64,000 nucleotides of DNA from Paramisgurnus dabryanus (Eukaryota > Chordata > Actinopteri > Cypriniformes > Cobitidae): assembly GCF_030506205.2 (NCBI RefSeq), contig NC_133337.1, positions 53,722,935 to 53,786,934 on the forward strand, given 5' to 3'. The position numbers were made by a program, and so were the translations under genes. The notes beneath the pieces were generated by a model. That model ran no database searches. It was not told the DNA's origin and saw only the letters and a list, made by a program, of their open reading frames with translations. This document shows positions 1 to 15,100 of the stretch, one piece after another (the first letter of the stretch is position 1; each line of letters opens with the position of its first letter).

Positions 1-109
1 CTGGCTGTAACAGCAAGTCCAGGATGTAGAAGACAAATGCTGTCTCCTCCACGCTCGGCACATGCCACTTAATCTCTAGGTTCCACAGGTCTCCTGGGCG
101 ACCCCAGTC
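1..109 (-). CDS. psme4: psme4 exon 19, cut by the window edge
   Basis: Starts after acceptor CTCCACAG with DWGRPGDLWNLEIKWHVPS and continues EETAFVFYILDLLLQP off the left edge. The true exon end is not visible. Confidence 0.94.
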
Positions 110-3100
110 CTGTGGAGAGGGCAGAAGCCAGATCAACAAAGTTCCGTCATCAATTATTTCTTACATACTGTAGTATCTATATTCATTGATAGTACCTTAA
201 TAGGCAGGTGCTCTTGCAGAGGCCTGCTAAACCCGCCAGGCACACTGCAGTAATCTGTGGGGTAAGTGAGCACTGTGGAGCGCAGAATGTGGTGGAGCAG
301 ATTACAGGCCAGCGTGTAGCCCTGCTTACAGCGCAGCCGCAGGGTTAGCTGCAGAATCTGCACCAGCTGCGTACGGTACGGCAGGAGCTTTTCTCCATCC
401 ACACGAGTAACCTAAAGATCAACGAGAGGGGTTGATGATGTAAGACATGCCCACCATTCATTTTGGAGTGTTAAACAACCAACTTGTGCATTATTCATTT
501 ATTTTGTAAAGTTAAAATACTACTCAACAAAAACTACCACATATGTAATATTAATAATCAACACCACAATCAAGCTTTATCATGGATAATTCGTGATTAC
601 CTCATCCAAAAAGTAAACAAGCTGACTATAAAGGCATTGCAGGTTTTTGCATGCCTAAATATATCATGTTTTTTTAACAGAGCTTCAGTATCTTTTATGT
701 GGAGTATGACAAAAAAGCAATTATGGTGTTCAGACCTCAGACAGCAGCTGAAGGTTCCAGAGCAGTTCTTTGTCCAGTTCTTCCTCATTTGAAACATCCT
801 CATCTGAAACGGACACAATCTCACTGTGAGAATGCAGACAGGTTAATGTGTTCAAGATGACACAAACATCAGGTCATTTATTTTCATGTACGTACTGGCA
901 GTAAGGTGAGTAATGGAGTTGCAGCAGTGTGGTACAAACAGCCTGAGAGACTCAGCAGGGTGACACTGAAGGAAACAAGAGCAGAGTTGAGTAAATGCGG
1001 CCACACATTTGTGTGTGTGCGTGTGTGTGTGTGTGTGATGGGCAATGATTACCTTAGCAGCGGCTCTGCACATGTCGGCCACCATTCTGCCTGCAACACG
1101 TGTCTCAAAGATGTTGGTGGTGGCAAAGTTGAAGACTTTCTCAAGAGCAACCTATGGACAGAACCAGAGCAAAGAACAACTGTTAAAAGAGTGTTTACTT
1201 GTGTATGAATCAGTGTTGCACCAGCATGATTAAAATTAAATATGGGTGCCACAAACTACTACGTTGAGCATAAAAAGATGGCACGAGCTGCGGTAGTGTG
1301 CACGTCACAAACTATGAAAAGTATAAAGTACAGCGAGTTTGTGTGAACGCAAACAGACTCAACTGCATGCTATTTGCAAGGGGAGGCACCTGATATCAGT
1401 GATGACCAGCTGGTTCGGGGCAGAATAATGAGGAAAGATATTCTCTCTTGGTCAAGGTTGCAAAGAAGTATCAATCTACACTACCAACACAACATCAGAA
1501 TGCGTTTTCAGCACGGCTGGAAACATTATAACCCCCAAAAAAGGTTCCTCACTTGAACCGTGTGTTGCTTCATGGATTAAAGTCCTCCAAAAAATATGCA
1601 AATATGCAATATTTGGCAAGAAGAGAATTATTTTTTTTTACTTGTTTTAAAAGCATGCATCAGGTTTATTTCAATCCAGAGTGTATTTATGTTATTTTAT
1701 GCAATAAAAATTACATTTGCACCATTTTTTATGAATGTTAAGACAATGTCAAATGGTGTAACCAGCAATTGTGCCAAAGAATGAGAAATATTAAATATTT
1801 TATCCACCTTGATGGCATGTAAGCGTAATCATCAAAAGAATATTATATTTTAAAAATATAATTTTATTTGTTATTTTTTATGTACATTTTAATGCGTTTT
1901 TGAAATATTTGTCCTGACATATGCCTCTGTTTTCTAAATAATCTTTAACAAATTATGTAAACATTTATGTAAAAAAATCATATTACACTAAACTAGATGA
2001 TTATATTTGATTCCACATTTTTTATGAATATATTTATATTTTAATTAAAAAAAATACTAGTTACACCAAATGACACAGATCGGTTACACCACATCAACAT
2101 TTTTGCAATTATCCCCCAAATATTCTTTTAAAATTAAATAAAACCAGACATTTTAGACTTGGTCCTCAAAAAAGAGAATGTATGCAAGTTATCTGCAAAT
2201 TTATTTAAAAATTTTAACCCTTTTACATTTAATTTATCCATACGGACACAAAATAATTAACGTCACGTCATTGACCCGCACAAAGGGGTCGATCCCGTGG
2301 GTGCGCCGTCTCGAGTACCCATCCAAATAGCCAAGCAAATACTGCATGCTTAAAAAAATTAATGAACCTCTCTGATTGGTGAAACTCATGAGTTTCAATT
2401 AGTGCTGCCTCACGATTAGTCGTGACTAATCGTTTGCAGAATTAAAGTTTTTGTTTACATAATATGTGTGTGTGTACGGTGTATAATAATTATGTTTATA
2501 TAAATACACAAACATACATGTATAATTTTAAGAAAAAATATATTAACATAATAAATATTTATATTTATATATAATATAGATTATATATAAATATAAACAT
2601 GTATATACACATGCAAATGTTTCTTAATTATAAACATGCGTGCGTGCACGCGCGCGTGTGTGTGTGTGTGTGAATTTATACATAACTATTATACACAGTA
2701 CACCCACATATATTATGTAAACCAAAACTTTTATTCTGCAAACGATTAGTCGCGACTACTCATAAGCATTTCTAGCTGCAATATCTACAATGCTTAAATA
2801 AATAAGATGAATCAAGGGTGCTTCACATTTTGCGTATAAAACCACGCAGAAACGCGACCGTGACGCTGTCCCCCTTCTTTTCTGAAATGGAACCTTACCA
2901 AAATACTGCCACCGTCACAGCCCGAAAAGACAGTCATGTAGATAAACCTAATAAGAACATTGTGAGTCTAATCATATGCAACACCTTGAAGATCTCCATG
3001 GAACACTGTGTGAGAATGGTGCTGAATGTGGATGAGAGCCCCAGCTCCACCAGACTCTCCAAATGAGTCATCTTTTCAGTCTCAGTCTCCTCGCGCGTCT

Positions 3101-6100
3101 GCTCCAGCGTGCTGCTGTCAATCAACGCGAAACACCTACAGACGTCCACAAATCCAGATGTTAGTTACAAAAATGCAGGGCTGTATACTATATATCGATC
3201 ATTCAAGCATGCACATTTGAGGAAAGACACACCTGTCCATAAACTGCAGAACAAAGTCTTCGAACTCTGCAGAGGCTGAACACAACTCTCTCTCCATCTA
3301 CAACAAATGAATAATCCGTTATAGTTAGACTAAATTAGACTAAACTACAATGATGTGACATCTTTGCAGTGAAGCCTCACCTCTGTCAAGTCATTCTTCT
3401 CATGGAGGGCCGACGAACAATCCACCAAAGGCACTAAAGTAGTAAAAGTAGCAATGAACTGGAACGTGATCTAAAAACACAAAAAAATTGGGGTTAATAC
3501 ACAAACTTCAGTAGATCGATAACTTTATTTCTATACAAGTGCAACTGTTTCATAAACCCATCCTTCACATTTTACCCACCATGCATTTGCTGAAGTCATT
3601 GGGGTCAACACCGGGCAAGGCTCTCATAAGCAGGGGCAAGACGTGTGCCGGCCCTTCAGGATAATGCCGGCCACCACTGAGGAGACTGCGGGCCATGCCA
3701 ATCATGCAGCTGAGGGTGGCGGTGAGCTGGTGTGGCTCCGTCAGGGTCTCCATAGCTGGATAGGTCCTGCAGGGGGCAGCACATTCAAACATTACACCCA
3801 GAAGCTTTACGTGGGATTTTAAGACTGCTTACAAAGCCTATTTACAAAGATTGGATTTGTAAACCCCCGGCAATAGATAAAAGGCCACAATATGTGCTAC
3901 AATAAAGCTGTGAGAATATTAACAAAACATTTTATATAATATACATCTGATTAAATGTTACAGAATATCAAATAAAACCCAGGAGCCTCATTATTAAATG
4001 CACTAACAATCAAATTTATGTAATGTAGAATAAATATGTAAAAAAACGAAGAGATTCGTGACTTCATGATTTTAAGATTTATAAAGCAGGATACATTATT
4101 GGTGAGAACAGACAATTTAAAAATAAGTCTGGGTATCATGAAAAAACCCAAAACAACTTAAACACTCACTTCTCCAGCACAGGAGGGATGACCAGCTCCG
4201 GTCTCATAAGGGCGAGATTCTGAAGGGCCTGGGCTGCATCCATGCTGCCTGTCTTGCTAAACATGGCCATTAGCACTGGCTGCTTCATGCTCTCTACAAA
4301 ATCGGTCACATCCTGGTCAGTGAGCCTGTGGCTGGGGGGAACAGGACTGATCCAGCAAGGTTTCTTATAGCGTTCCCGGTGTAGCCGCCGAACCACACTG
4401 GCAGGCAGACGCTGTAGAAGCTTCATCAACTTCATCTGGAGAAGAAAATATGAGATAGGCAGAAGGAATAAACAGATATGACAGACACTCACATCTTGAA
4501 CAGGGTCAAAAATCATTGGATTTTAAAAAACAGAATTTATTTAGACTACCAGTCAGAACTTGGGCATAGATATTAAAGGTGACATTGAATGATTGAATGG
4601 GGTATTTGTGTGATGTGACATGTAGACAACAACATTTTGGTTGTGTTTGTAAGCTTTCTAAAAACCTCTCTCAGAAAGCTATATTAGGGATTTTAAACGT
4701 GTTTTTGCACCTATTTGGCATCCCTTCATGCTTAATGGCAACCTCATTATGAAATGCAAACACTTAACACTGATTGGCTTGCCTTTGCTGGCACTCAAAG
4801 AATGTAAACTTTGCCGTCTTCAGAACACCAACAGACCAAAATTTTACAGATAGAATAGCACACCTCACCATTTTGCCTTGAATTTCGCAAACACTGCAGC
4901 AATTTACTTCCCGTTGAAGACGAGAGGCCAGATGTATGCAAATTATTTTGAAGGGGAAGAAACTGAATGAGAGTGTGGGGGGATGAGATGCATTTTACGT
5001 AATATGTATCCGTTGTTCAGATTGGGCTATTTTCTGGCGGACATTTTTAAAAAGGAATTTCTATGAAACTGAGATGTTTAGAATGTCTAGCACTTTTCAT
5101 ATGTTCGTGAATGCGGGTAGACTACCGTTATTCAACTAAGACAGGGGTCACCAAACTTTTTTCTCTGGGGGCCACATTATCGTTCCTGACTGTGATGGGG
5201 GGCCGGGTCAGCTATTAAGAATTGTATGACCCAGACCAATTGTATGACCACCAGCAGTAGAGATTACTGGCCTGGCACAGCTAAAGTCCCCATCAGTAAA
5301 CAGCTTTCCATGGGTAGCTAGTAGTTGAGCTACCTTATAGCAGCCTGGTTTACCAGAGTACGCCTTTCATCCTCCGAATCCTTTCTTCTCTTGCTTCCCC
5401 TCGCTAGCTAGCATACTGTTTGTGGCTGGTTTCATGATGACGACACAGATTATATTCATTGAAAACTGCCACACTTTCTTTAAATTTAATACAAACTGCA
5501 CGCTCCTTACACTGAACAGAAAAATAATCGTTGGTCAGCTGTTCTTTGAAAACTCTCTTATCAACTTTTCGTTTAATGCTAGCTATTTTGCCGTCCTAAA
5601 CACTTCCAGTTCTGTGACAGTTATCTGCACATGCGTTGTCTGTCACCGCTTGATCACGAGCATATAGTTAATTTTATAACTAAATATCATTTTTCATCTT
5701 AAAAAAAATCATGTTATAAAATACTTTCCAAAAAAACAATTACAAAAATAAAATTGCCTCATAGGGCCGGTTCAAGTAGTGGGGGGCAGAGGGGCTGGGG
5801 GGCCGGTCAAAGGGGGGGTGGCGGGCCTGATTCGGCCCACGGGCCTTAGTTTGGTGACCCATGAACTAAGACAAGGTAAAAACGTTATTTTTTTTTCATT
5901 TTCTGTCACCTTTCAAATAAAAAATTGTCTTTATTCTTAACCTAAATAAAATAAAATATTAGTTTATTTGTTCTAGTTAGATAACTATCATTTGTGCAAC
6001 ATAATAGTATTGTATGACTTTACTATTATTCTAAACTGATGAAAAAAAAAGGAATCAGGGGGTATGACCATAACAAAAAACAGGGGTTGTGTATGTAGAT

Positions 6101-9100
6101 ATATGCAGATGAATATGGAAAATTTTCAAATAACTAATAAGACAAAAACTCTTTAACTGGCACATTCATTACACAAAAGTATCTGTTGTGCACTGCTTCA
6201 GGGTTGCTTTTTACAAAAAGCAATGGCTGGTTCGTTTGCTAAAAGCTGTGCTGTATCTTACCAGCCATCGGCCGTTGTTGGAGGGGTGGTAAAAGGATGC
6301 TATACTGCTGAAGAGCCCATTAAGTTGTTTCTGGGCCTGGTTCTGTGAGCCACCCTGATAAAGATGATAAAATGCATTATTGCAAGTTATCTGTAAATAA
6401 AGGCACGATTTTGTTTTATAGAACGAGTGACCCATGATACTTACCAGCATGGCTGAAACCCAAAGGACAACGTGACCAATATCGTAAGAGTTGGTCACGT
6501 ACCTGGGAACTATCATTTGGCTGGTGCCAACAGGCAGATTAAAGCTACGAAGTATTCTGGTGAAGATCTAAGTGAAAACAACAACAATGTATACTGTAAG
6601 AACACACTGATAACATACATGAAGTCATTTAGATATTTGGCATTAGCAGAACAGTACCTTGGGAATGTATGGATCCCAGTTTATATAACCAATGTTGTCA
6701 TTAGCAAGACGAGCAAAAAGATTGACAAGATTCTGTAAAGAAAACAACAGTTAACAAATGGCTCAGGGTATAATAGTCAAAAAGATTTTTTGAAGTGGTC
6801 ATAAAAGTGCTTTTTACACATATGTGGGGTCACAGACATAGCTTCACAAAAACATGAAAAGTACTTACACCCTCCCAAGCAGGCAAGTTCTGGACTGAGA
6901 CCCACAGATCTATGAGTTCATCAAACCATAACCTAAAACATGTATGAAACCTTTCATAAGACAGGGTCATACTGGCACTCCAATATCCATATTTGCATAA
7001 TCAAACTTAAAAAGATGAGTCAATTTGATTACAGATCAACACTCTTGTTATTCAATACTGGTCTTACTTGAAGCCTTTGTGGTGCTGTTCTGGGGGCATG
7101 ATGGTGGGCAGGAAAAGCTCAAAGTAGCTAATGGCCTTCTGCATAGTGACATCAAATGGGCACAATAACGGCCGCCACTCATCCAGCATCTCCTGTGTGG
7201 CAGTCTTAGGGAAATAACTACACAAATGCACAAAAATACATTATGAAAAACATCAGTAATTACATGCCATTTACTCATAGCGGTGGCTTGTTTTGTTATA
7301 CGACAATATGCAAAACAGTATCTTGGGAGGAATATGAACACTCATCAGTGTGGTGTGTTAAAAGAGCTGTAATCGGCTCAAGAGTGAAAGCCGCGGGCTT
7401 GTCTAACAACGGCCTGATTACATGATTTTTTCAAAAGCACAGTGGAAATCTGATTAACACCAAGTGCAATTCTTTTGTCAAAAGGGTCAAACATTTATAG
7501 GCCTTAACTGATGGCACAATGGTGCGTGAAGGGAGGTAACAGAGGATTGAGGAAACACTTACGGCCTGCAGCTCTTTACTAGTGTCTTTAACACGTTCTC
7601 CACTGAGCTAGAGAGAGAGAGGAAAGAGTCACATGAATGGATAAAAAATACATTTCACAGTTTAACAAAAGCTAGGCTGAAGGCCGGATGCGATTAGACC
7701 ACGTGCAAAGCAGAAACCCAACTATAGTGTGTTTTGTGAAAGTTTAAACGAAGGATTCCCAACACCAGACTTGGCATGGGTGTAACATGCCAGGTTATCA
7801 GGTTGCCCTAGTGTGCTTTTTATAACACTGGGCACAAAAACATTAAATACAGGACAGGTCACATTGAAGTTGTTTTCACATCAAATTTGTGAGACATATT
7901 GGCTGTGTATTGATGATATTAAAAATGCCTCAATGTCATACTTACTATAAGTAAATAATTATGGTTACACTTTACAATAATGGTGCATTTGTAAACATTA
8001 GCAATTGCATTAACTAACATGAAGTTTTGTTCATTGTCAGTTCAACAGCATTTATTAAACTTAGTTCATGTTAATTTCTGCATTTACTTATACATTTAAA
8101 TCAAAAGTTGTTACTGTTAACATTAGTTATTGCAACATGAAAAAAACATGAACATTTTTATTGCCATTAAATAACATTAAAATAGTAGTTTACCCCCAAA
8201 ATGGAAATGTATTGATTATTTACTCACCCACATTTCATCCAACAATAACAGTGACACGTGAAACACATGGCAACCAATTTCATGCCGCCATATTCACGTT
8301 ATAGCCATCATTAAAAGTCAAAATATGAGTTATTATATATGGATAACTTTACATGATAGATGGATGCACTTTTGGAACTTCAAAACATTGACCACCTGTC
8401 AATGCCATTATGAAGCAAGGAAGAGCCAGAATATTATTTAATACAACTCTGATTACATTCGACTGAAAAAAGAAAGACATAAACATCTTGGATGACATGG
8501 GGTGAGTAAATAATCTGTAAATTTTCATTTTGGGGTGAACAACTCCTTTAGTAAAATCAAAAACGCTGAGAAACTATATTGCTCATTGTTAGTTTACATT
8601 AGCTAATGCCTTTACTAATGTTAAAGGGGTCATATGATGCGATCTCATGTTTTCCTTTGTGTTTGATAGGGGTGCACCAATAAATGCCGATATACACTAA
8701 TAATACATGGACGATAACTATTCTTAATAATATTCACAGCTATTTCATGTACCTCGGCATTTGATCAGTAAGTCCTTATCGATCTGAAATAATTGTTAGT
8801 TTGACTTGTTTATAACATCCATTTGAAAAAGCAACACTCGTCAAACATAATCATTATACATATTCTTTATTATCATGAAAATACCTGAAAAGATTTGAAA
8901 AATAGCAATATAAATATATCCTTAAGCCATTTCCTGGAGCTGCATGTCATAGCTGCGTGTGCATAGTTACTCGTCTGCAGCGCATATTAAGTTTCTGCAC
9001 AAGAGCGCCCTCTGGCTTTTGGATGTAGCAGCATTTCACCGTAATTCATTGAGATGCATAGCCAGCATCATCGGCCTATATATCGGTGCACCCCTAGTCT

Positions 9101-12100
9101 TTGAAGTATTAAAAACTATTTGTGCAAATAGACGGTTTCATCGTACACACATGCGGTGACGCTATTACGCGTCTGATCGTAACTTAACTTCCAGTCTCTG
9201 TTCGTTTAATGGTCTGACTAGTTGCTAAATAAAACTCTGGAACAAACACCTCGTCGAAAATAACAACAGTTTTGGTTTCCTAAAGACGGCGATCATGGAT
9301 TAACACTATTTGATGGAAGGTTAATCCGTCGTTAAGATTGCATACATTTAGTACCACATTTCACACAGTTACATTAGCTTAGTGTAGTTTTTGATACGTT
9401 TTAACTACGAGTTGAACTAAGGTAATCAACTTGTTGTTTATTTAGCTTATCAAAAATAAACCCCTTTAAAAGGACTTTGTTGTTATTGAGTCTTTGCGGA
9501 GTTTACCAAAAGTTACGTGTGATCCACGAAAGCCGCTTGTTTATGTTGTTACTGCTGAAACAGTCTATGGAAGTTAACAAAGATTAAATCTCAAACCCAA
9601 AGAGATATTCTTTCTAAAAGTAAAGGCTCACCCACACCTTCCTAAAATGCCTCTATTCAAACATGGCCCAACATAAAGTATCTACATCTCTATATGGTAA
9701 GATTTGCATAACACCACCCAAATGTATATGCAAACAAAGGCGGCATAACTTTTATTCTTGCTTGTTTCCACCGCTGTCATGTCGTGGAGATGATGTGCTT
9801 TGGTGGCTGATATTCTAAATGGTAAGGCCCTTAACATTTCCATCACAAAGTATTTGGCCACAGTGCACTGTATAGCTGGCCAATCAGAGCACACCACTCT
9901 TTTTAGAAAGATGAGTTTTGTTAAAACCGGCACGTTTCAGAAACGTGGGGCATAGAGGAGCAACAATAATGTGCGGTATAAATTTTTTACATAATGCATT
10001 TTTAACCTTATACCGCGTAAACACTTTGCATTACACCAAATACACAAAATAATGTTATTTTTAGCAACTTCATATGACACATTTAACAAATACAACCTTA
10101 TTGTAAAGTATTGCCACAATTATACATACATTGTAATTCTATACAATGTATAAAGATTTCATTTGTTTACTTTTTGTGGACCAATAAACAGTGTCTCTTA
10201 TATTGCTACAGTAAAAGTAATAAATCATATATTAAAAACCTAAAAACCCACACATTAAAATTACTAAACAGCAAATTCACCTCCTAATATTCATCTGTGC
10301 ATTCTAGACACAGCAGCTGTTGATCTTTCACTCGGCGCTACAGAAAATAAACTCCACCTTCCCTCTCAATTGCAGGCAAGATTAAAATAGCAAGATAAAA
10401 ATAGTCTCATTCCTGGAGGAGGTGTATCTCATAGTGGGTAACATATTGGTTACCTTTAAAAAAATTTTTTTTTCATAGTCAATAGGTGATATTGTTTGCA
10501 AGGCGAAAACAATTAACTTTAAAGTTAAACAGGGCTGACTGACACCCCTGAGCCACCAGGAATTGCACTGGACAAATCAAAAGTTGTGATGCATGTTTCT
10601 AGATTCCAAAAACAAGTATTGCACATACAGACGCATGTGTAAGCTGTGGTGCCATTTGTAATGTAGATAGTTGGTTTGCCTTTAATTTCGGACGCATGCA
10701 ATTAAACATAAGCGGCTGCCCTTAAAAAGTACAGTACAACATGTAAAACACGGGCTGTGCTTACCGCTTGCGCACAAAATTAAGCATTTTTTGTTTAGTT
10801 GAGGCTTCTGCTCGATAACTGAATGTGAGAAAAGGAAAGATGTGTAAGCCAGTGCTAAACATACCAACATCATTAATGTCACAGTTGTAATCGACCAATA
10901 AAAACACTGTAGATGCTAAGCTTAATGAATATGGTTGTGTTACAAGCAGGGCCTAAACTTAAAACTCACCAAAAGCCAAATGTACCAATAAAAATCGGCA
11001 TTGGTAAGTATATGAAATTGACAAATCGCCAGTTGGCTGGTGACATGTTTTTTTAAATTCTAGGCATAGCGCGCCGCTTATGTGTGTTGTCGACTTCATG
11101 CAGCGCTGCACAGACCAATCAGTAATTATAACATTATGGTATAGGGAGCACGTCATAATTAAGTCACTCTGCACAGCGCCGCGAGAAGTCAGACTCCACC
11201 AAAACTGTTAACTTGATGCGCAAACAATACAACTCCTTAGTGCTCAACGTTTCAATAACAATAAATTAGAAACTGGCTTGAATGTGAATACAGAAATGTG
11301 AGGAGAATGAGGTAAAAAGGAAATGAGTGTAAAAAAGACTGACTGAAAGCATATCAAGCTAGCTAGCATAAATTTACAATAAACAATTTCTTTTTTAATG
11401 ATAGCTGATAAGTAATAGTTAATCATTGTTTGTTGAAGCTAGGGTTTTTGGCATCAACTAATGTTTGATGTTGAAAATGTTTAGGTTAATGCTAATTGTA
11501 AACTGTAAAAGTAGTATTTTTGTCAGTTCAGGTTAGCTGATGTTTACATGAAGGCAGTGTAGTAGGGGAAGTGTCCTTACATCCTGATAGCAATCAATAT
11601 GTTAAGTTGTCCAATGTATTTTTATAAATATATGTTGTCTGTGAAATGCATAGGACCAAAAAATGTTCAACCAAGCATTGCATTCGGACCTTATACAATG
11701 ACTAAACGAATGCAATTTGCACAGGAAGCACAAAGGACATTTTTTGAAACGGCAACAACATTTTCATTCAGGATCAGCAAGAGCTGATGTAGACAGCTGC
11801 AAGAGGCAAAGGTCTGAAAGGGTCAAAGGGGTTGCAGTTTTTTATATGATTCTATTTCGATGGATTTATAGAAATGCATTATGTTTATGTACCTTTTGTT
11901 TACGATATTCATATAACTTACAAGCAAATTTCTACATCTACACAATCAAAACTTGATGCATCTAAATCCGATTTTAAAATCTTTATTTATGTTTGCTTGT
12001 TTTAGTAGTGTTATTAACTCAGTACTTGCAAAGTTTTTTCACTTGTGAATGAGACATGACGAAGCGGTCTGTTCATGCATTTTGGAGAAGCTTTGGATGG

Positions 12101-15100
12101 TGATTTGAATGAAGGGTGGGATTGTGATTTCAATGCTGGCAGACTAAAGTTAACATTTTTCAAAATCACCCACTCCATCTTTAAATATGTTTAGTTAGTG
12201 TAGATTAGTGGTGTGATGGATCATAAAACTCACAGTTCGTATTACAATAACGGTTTTTGAGACACAAATCGGATCATTTTTCGGATCAGCAAAAAAAAGT
12301 GGTGGGAAAAATCTAATAACAAATAAAGAAATTACAAACATTTATAAAAAAGAAGAAAGTTGCGCATTAAGTAAGATCTAAAATTAGCATTAGGTACAGA
12401 AATCCAATATGAATAATTACACTGTCTTTATTGTATGAATTAAATACAATTATTATTATTTTTTAGAGCTACAGGAGTGATTTTCCCTTTGTATTGTGTT
12501 GTTTGATCAACATTAATGACACAGACTTAAGTAGGTTAATACTGTCTCTTAAAGGCGGAGTCCACGATGTTTGAAAAACGGTTTGGAAAAGGAGACGGGC
12601 CGACTACCAAAACACACTTATAGCCAATCAAATCAAATCAAATGCCGGGTTGCGTATGTGTGGGGCGGGTCTATCAACAGAAGGTCCAGATTCTATTGGG
12701 GTAGGGGCGTGTTTGTTTAGGCGATTTCAAATATCAACACTGGCTTTCAAACATCATGGACTCCGCCTTTAAAGACCAAATAAACAGACTGGTTTTTGAC
12801 TCTAATTCATACATAAACTTAAGACATAAACAAATGTATTTATTAGAAAAAGAATACTGTGAAGATAATTTTGTTTGTATGTGTCCTGTGAAGAACAGAC
12901 ACATTTTATGTCCGCTAGCTTTTTGAAACGCGTCTCTCCATGTGTGAACTTTTGAGTGCACTTAAACGTACACACACAGACGGAGGGCGAATTCCAACGG
13001 TGCAGCATAAACAGTCGCCCCACAGAAAGCGTTATGTTGTTTTTCATTGCTCTTTTCGCCAAATGTATGTTAATGGACTACAGTATGAGAAACAGTAGCG
13101 CAACTCTATAGTCTACACATCAAGAGTTCTGATCTTTGAAGGGAATAGTGATCACGTCTGACTGAAGCTTGACCGGGCACATTCAACCGCATGTGCATCT
13201 GTGCATACACAAAAACGCTTACATAAGCCGATTCACAGATCAGCTGCAGTCCGTCACAGCACTAGTGTAGATGTAGTTTGAAAAAATTGTTTCATGGCCA
13301 GTAAAAAATATTTATGGCCAGTAAATTTTCTCAAGTCACCGGCCATGTGAAAGTGTGGCAAAAAGTTAGTTTTAGGCCCTGGTTACAAGACAGCGGCATT
13401 TATTAAAAACGGCAAAAGAAAACGTCAAAGGAAAATCAAAAAAAGACAAACCGCTAAACCTCAGGCAATATATTAATGTGCTTGATTTCCAAGAACCGAA
13501 TACGGCACAAGCTTTTTTCCATGACTTTACCTTACACACTACACTGACCTACTTTAAATAGACACACGTGGCTCTAAGACACAGATACAAACACTTTATT
13601 TCACTGTTCACTGAGCAGGCCTGCACAGAATCTGGGAGCTTATTCCATACATACTATGGGGGCAGATCTTACAGAAAGGATTAATTGTAACAATTAAAAC
13701 ATTTAAAGGCGGAGTCCACGATGTTTGAAAAACGGTTTGGAAAAGGAGACGGGCCGACTACCAAAACACACTTATAGCCAATCAAATCAAATCAAATGCC
13801 GGGTTGCGTATGTGTGGGGCGGGTCTATCAACAGAAGGTCCAGATTCTATTGGGGTAGGGGCGTGTTTGTTTAGGCGATTTCAAATATCAACACTGGCTT
13901 TCAAACATCATGGACTCCGCCTTTAACAAAAAGCTACATAATATATTCAGCAAACGTGTCCAAAACATTTTTTGGTCAAATGTCTTGCAAAATATATATC
14001 ATACATGATATAAAAGTACTGTTGGTCCACCCTTATCTTCCTTTTGCTATTTTGAAACAAAAACAAAATAGGCAAACTTTTTAATAAACAAACATTTAAA
14101 GTGGAGTGGAATTCTGTGATAAATAAGTGTGAGGACCGATTTTGGTCACAAGGTATCCAGTCTTAACATAAAATACTGTTTTAAGGACATTTAGACGATT
14201 AGCCACAGCTCACAGCAGATGAAAGTGAGTCAGATGATGACAGATAGGCAGAAAAATGAGAAAGAGACCTACTTTGGGAACCAGTTAAGACCAAGATGCT
14301 CGGTTTTGGAGTACAGGATACTCTCATAGAGATCGTACAAAGGCCTCCAAGGCAACTCCAAGTCATCCTGGGAAAGCAGTTCTTTCTTCCTGTATGAAAG
14401 AACGCAGCGTTAAGAAACACCAATTAAATTACATCATTAGTTATTTTAACTATAACACTTCTATGATGTTGGCAGTGATGAGGTGTTTGGTTGGGACGGA
14501 TCTGCATACTTCAGTAAGCTGACGAGAAGTCGTGCAAAGCTTTGCATCATGCTGATCTCCAGCTTGGGGATGGTGACCAGCTCGTACAGAAGCTTGATGA
14601 AGAACACATGGTCCTCCTTATTGAACTTTCTCCCATATAGACGGAGGTACCTGTGAGGGATCAAAACCGTGTCATAGCGGTGAGATACGGATAACAGATG
14701 ATAGTGGGTGAGTAAGACCTGTCAGTGGGTGTGCTGTTACTCCTTTTTTTTTTTTACGATTATGACCATTTCATTTATCAATAAACACTGTGTCAATACA
14801 CAAAGCAATATAAACTATCACATAATAGACACGTGAAAGTAGACATCCACCACCCAAAATCGCAGTTATAACATTGACATTAAAAGAAAACTGTCTTGTA
14901 AGAAAGGTTGGTTTTGTTTTGTTTGGATGGGGGCACAAATGGGTGGCTGATCTTATCGCTAAACAAGCAAACATGAAGGCCACCTTGTGATCATGTAATA
15001 ACACAGAGCTATGAGTCTGACAAACGCTGAGTCAGGCTAACGTGGCTCCTGAAAGTGGATTATGTAAGAGAGACTTTTAACACATTTAACTACATGTTAA

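Larger units (their letters stand above)
7608..14272 (-). other. psme4: psme4 intron 3, 6.7 kb, transposon-filled
   Basis: Between the 117-nt exon 3 and the 45-nt exon 4. It holds at least five bounded elements (listed): a composite at 7965-8620, a TTAA element 8621-10086 with a nested hAT, a 2.4 kb hAT at 10947-13381 with a nested MITE, and a second copy of that MITE at 13703-13926. No host coding exon seen. Confidence 0.85.

Noticed and set aside
1005..1040. GT-rich tract as a regulatory or CRISPR-like repeat
   Set aside because: An ordinary GT microsatellite in a psme4 intron; no spaced repeats of CRISPR type anywhere in the window.
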